This document shows, in pieces, positions 5,337-7,861 of a stretch of DNA of 7,861 bases. The notes beneath the pieces were generated by a model. The model was not told the DNA's origin. It searched no databases and saw nothing but the letters and a program-made list of their open reading frames with translations. The stretch is taken from the NCBI GenBank assembly GCA_014728765.1, contig WJLA01000040.1, positions 1 to 7,861 of the forward strand. The letters run 5' to 3'. Position numbers and translations under genes: made by a program. Source of the stretch: Candidatus Peregrinibacteria bacterium (GTDB lineage: Bacteria; Patescibacteriota; Gracilibacteria; UBA1369). Numbering within the stretch: the first letter of the stretch is position 1; each line of letters begins with the position of its first letter.

Positions 5337-7861
5337 TTAGTGTGCCGGAGCAGGCTCATCAACATCTTCAACTGTTGACGCAGCTTCTTCGGCGGAACGA
5401 CTGACCTTCTTTCTTTTTTCTGCTTCTTTTGCCCATCTTGCCAGAAATTCCGCTGCAGTCAGAGTATGAGCTTTCAATTTGGAAAGTCTTTCTGTTGGAG
5501 ATGTAATACTCGAATCATACGCCACATTAACCGCTACACGCAAAATTTCAGCCAAATATTCATCATAAAAATCATGATTTTCAATTTTACCTCCATAACC
5601 ATTTTCCGGACCAAATTGATAGAATTGATCAACTAATTTTAATTGCGACAAAATATAACCGTTTAATTCAGGATAGGTCGAAAGAGCTGATTTCACGTCT
5701 TTTAATTCATATTTTGATTCATTGTCTCCAATTTTTCTATCTTTATTTGCGTCACCTTTAAATTGTAAATACTGATCAAGCTTTTGATTTAAATCAATAG
5801 CTAAAAATGCATCTTTCAATTGAGTTAAAAAGTTCTTACCATATTCCTTTTCTGTAATTTTGTTAGGAAAAAGAGTTTGCAACCTTGCCACCATATCAGC
5901 TTTAATTGAAGATTGATCACCTTGCCTTAAAACAGCACCCTCAAGATATGAACGCAAAAAGTTTTTTTGATCTGAAGTTAAAACATCCATTGCTTCCATC
6001 ACTTCACCAATCAATTTTTGTTTTTCCGCTGATTCTTCAACCGCTTCTCTTGGTATTTCTGGATAATTCTTTCTTTTTACATCTGAACCCAACAATAAAT
6101 CTGAATTTGACTCTTTTGTTTCTTTTGGCACTTCGGTACTAGTATTTTCCTTGATTATCAACCCATCATTAGCTGCTCTCTCAAGATCAGCGTCTAGATT
6201 AATATTATATCTTTTTCTTTCTTGATATTGTCCCTTTTTAGCAAGAGTGCAGTATTTTCCCTCTGCATAACCGTAAACTTCTGCATCAGCTGATAGTTTA
6301 AATTTATTCTTTGCTAAAATTTCATTAATACCTCTTCTTGTCCCCTCTCTTCTTTTCGGATCATACAATGTATCTTTAGCAACATTTAAAAATGTTCCTA
6401 CTTGATTAATAGCAGAACACTCTCCAATTTTTTGCATAGTTTGCCTAAAATACATTTTGACTGAACCATCCTCTTTGTCTGAACCATCCTCTTTGACATA
6501 AAACAATACTGTCTCTCCTGGAATAGCCCTACTCAACCAATCAACAGACATTTCATAGACACCGGCATAGCCTTCAACATTTGGCATCGATTTAAAAGCT
6601 TCAACTTTACCTTGTAAGCCGGTATATTTAACCATACCTTCTCGCATTTTCTCTGTGTCATCAAATTTCCATTGTGTATCTTTCACTGTTTCTTTTCCTT
6701 TAGTTGAACCGGCTTCAGCTGCAACATTACCATTACCGATCGATAATCGAGCATTAAATCCGTCAGGATTTTCTTTTCTTTGATAAAGTCTTACCAGTTT
6801 TCTAATCATATCCTGAAAGTCTTCCGCTTGAAATTTATATTCTCTATTCGATACTTCACCTTTTTCAATTGTCACATCAATTCTTCCATTATCCAAAACT
6901 TTGAAACCAACATCATTTCTCATAACTCTCATCGACAAACCAGCTTTCTCAAATTCTTGTTTGATCCATCCATAGTATTTTGCTATTGCTTTTTCTTTTG
7001 GTCCTTCCGGCTCCTTTTTATAAAGTTTTTCTCTCATATATAACTGAAATTCATCAATGTTATGCTCCTGCACCTCCTTAAACAAAGTTCCTTTGTTTAA
7101 ACTCTTGATGGCACTTCTCACTCTATCAAAAGTCTTGACACCACCACCATAATCCAAAACAAATCTATTACCTCTTTTTTCAAAAACACATTCCAGTCCA
7201 AGGTCATTAAACGGCAACTCAAATTTTGCCTGAGCTTGATCTCTATCCATAACCTTTAACAATTCATGAAACGCCGGCAATAATCTGGCATTTACAGGCT
7301 CTCCTTCCAAAATGTCGACCACCCTTGCCTCTGTATCTTCAAAAGGCAGCTCAACACTTGACTGAGGTGTGATTTTTTCCGAAGCTTCGGAAATTTCAAC
7401 AGGTTGAGGAGTAGGTTCAGCTAATTCATGATTAGATTGTTTTTTATAAAAGCCTTCATCAAATATGGGACCGAAATTAAAATCATTACCATTTTCTTTA
7501 ATTGTTGCAATCACATTCCCATCTTTTATTTTCAAATGACTATAAGTAGAAAAAAATTCCTCAATATCTTGACCAACAATATTCGTAACTACCTCAATTA
7601 TTCTTGCAATCAATTCAGCTTCTAATGCTTCACTTATTTTTCCTTCTCCTTCTCCTTCACCTTCTACCTTTAAGGCTTCATCTATTGCCTTTTTCAAATC
7701 TGCTTCACTATTCATTTTTGACAAATCTACTTGTTCAGTATTCAAACTTTCAACAAAAGCTTTTTCTAGATCTCCTTTTAATTGTATAGCTGCTGCTTCC
7801 TTTTCATTATCTGCTCTTTTATCAACTAACTCCGGTGCATCAGCTGCAGGCGCTTCTGTAT
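5337..7861 (-). CDS. Large protein of unknown function with EF-hand-like loop, N-terminus beyond the window
   Basis: I do not recognise this protein. The reading frame is open from the right edge to the TAA at 5337-5339, giving at least 840 residues. The first in-frame start-like codon is TTG at 7745, but 38 open codons of similar composition precede it (ending in GDLEKAFVES), so the true start lies outside. Residues here are numbered from that TTG. The N-terminal part is acidic, helical and Glu/Lys-rich with a GEGEGEG run (29-35). Segments at about 70-100, 175-220, 268-322, 410-460 and 485-525 each look like a beta-hairpin, mostly followed by a helix. A Thr/Glu/Lys/Ser-rich linker (about 530-560) leads to a helical C-terminal part. 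That part holds a canonical calcium loop DANKDRKIGDNE (665-676) and a degenerate one, ENGYGGKIENHD (714-725). No membrane helix or enzyme motif is visible. Location is unknown without the N-terminus. Confidence 0.85.
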   Translation of the reverse strand, partial: TEAPAADAPELVDKRADNEKEAAAIQLKGDLEKAFVESLNTEQVDLSKMNSEADLKKAIDEALKVEGEGEGEGKISEALEAELIARIIEVVTNIVGQDIEEFFSTYSHLKIKDGNVIATIKENGNDFNFGPIFDEGFYKKQSNHELAEPTPQPVEISEASEKITPQSSVELPFEDTEARVVDILEGEPVNARLLPAFHELLKVMDRDQAQAKFELPFNDLGLECVFEKRGNRFVLDYGGGVKTFDRVRSAIKSLNKGTLFKEVQEHNIDEFQLYMREKLYKKEPEGPKEKAIAKYYGWIKQEFEKAGLSMRVMRNDVGFKVLDNGRIDVTIEKGEVSNREYKFQAEDFQDMIRKLVRLYQRKENPDGFNARLSIGNGNVAAEAGSTKGKETVKDTQWKFDDTEKMREGMVKYTGLQGKVEAFKSMPNVEGYAGVYEMSVDWLSRAIPGETVLFYVKEDGSDKEDGSVKMYFRQTMQKIGECSAINQVGTFLNVAKDTLYDPKRREGTRRGINEILAKNKFKLSADAEVYGYAEGKYCTLAKKGQYQERKRYNINLDADLERAANDGLIIKENTSTEVPKETKESNSDLLLGSDVKRKNYPEIPREAVEESAEKQKLIGEVMEAMDVLTSDQKNFLRSYLEGAVLRQGDQSSIKADMVARLQTLFPNKITEKEYGKNFLTQLKDAFLAIDLNQKLDQYLQFKGDANKDRKIGDNESKYELKDVKSALSTYPELNGYILSQLKLVDQFYQFGPENGYGGKIENHDFYDEYLAEILRVAVNVAYDSSITSPTERLSKLKAHTLTAAEFLARWAKEAEKRKKVSRSAEEAASTVEDVDEPAPAH
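5718..5753 (-). other. EF-hand/dockerin-like calcium-binding loop in the large hypothetical protein
   Basis: The 12-residue loop DANKDRKIGDNE has Asp, Asn and Asp at loop positions 1, 3 and 5, Ile at 8, and the bidentate Glu at 12. The usual Gly at 6 is Arg. It is preceded by a helix-like LDQYLQFKG and followed by ELKDVKSAL, as expected for helix-loop-helix. A weaker second loop starts 49 residues later (5571-5606), with Glu at position 1 and Asp at 12. Confidence 0.6.
6461..6496 (-). repeat. 18-bp tandem duplication within the large hypothetical gene
   Basis: Two adjacent 18-bp units (6461-6478 and 6479-6496) differ at only one base. They encode the hexapeptides EDGSDK and EDGSVK in a turn between two predicted strands. 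The in-frame unit length preserves the reading frame, and the near identity suggests a recent slippage or duplication event. Confidence 0.85.
7641..7664 (-). repeat. Short polypurine Gly-Glu codon repeat
   Basis: Four tandem GAA-GGN codon pairs encode alternating Glu and Gly (residues 28-35 from the in-frame TTG). On the coding strand this gives a pure purine tract with one T, of the kind that slips easily and varies between strains. It joins two helical segments and probably forms a flexible acidic linker. Confidence 0.7.

Noticed and set aside
5337..7745. Treating TTG at 7745 as the true start, giving an 802-residue protein
   Set aside because: The frame stays open for 38 more codons to the window edge with the same Glu/Ala/Lys-rich composition and a matching helical repeat, so the gene is more likely cut by the edge.
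7604..7789. Plus-strand Leu-rich reading frame resembling a membrane peptide
   Set aside because: It is the antisense of the Glu/Lys/Gly-rich codons of the large gene; GAA and AAG read backwards give Leu and Phe.

Overview
The window looks like part of an A+T-rich bacterial chromosome, most likely from the Candidate Phyla Radiation (Patescibacteria). Four things point that way. There is a run of small VirB2/TrbC-like two-helix membrane proteins of the kind often annotated 'T4SS pilin' in those genomes. Genes are packed almost without gaps and mostly lack Shine-Dalgarno sites. The methionyl-tRNA synthetase is short and carries HVGF in place of HIGH. A large protein has no family I recognise. 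TGA is used as a normal stop (at 1079-1081 and 2656-2658), which argues against lineages that read UGA as glycine. The taxonomic call is inference, not proof.

Left half, plus strand (26-3763): one compact operon. A complete PilT-type hexameric ATPase is followed by five consecutive paralogous genes. Each encodes a Sec-type signal peptide, a variable outer segment, a glycine-rich membrane helix, a short basic loop of the form G(N/D)...KK, and a second membrane helix. Every junction is an overlap (ATGA or TAATG) or a 1-nt gap, so the six genes are probably translated as a coupled set. The outer segments differ: one has eight cysteines, two have a close cysteine pair, two have none, and the last protein adds a Ser/Thr/Gly/Pro-rich C-terminal tail of about 95 residues. 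The likely product is a multi-subunit envelope structure or pseudopilus-like complex with a motor ATPase. This is the most interesting part of the window.

Right half, minus strand (7861-3760): a large protein of unknown function (at least 840 residues, with its N-terminus beyond the right edge) is followed by metG. Between them is a strong intrinsic-terminator-like hairpin whose U-tract stops 3 nt before the metG start codon. A possible metG promoter overlaps this hairpin. The large protein is acidic and lysine-rich, carries a clear EF-hand/dockerin-like calcium loop near its C-terminus, and contains a small tandem duplication. metG converges on the pilin-like operon, and the two stop codons overlap within the tetranucleotide TTAG.

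I see no tRNA, rRNA, CRISPR array or insertion sequence, and no gene-free stretch over 300 bases.
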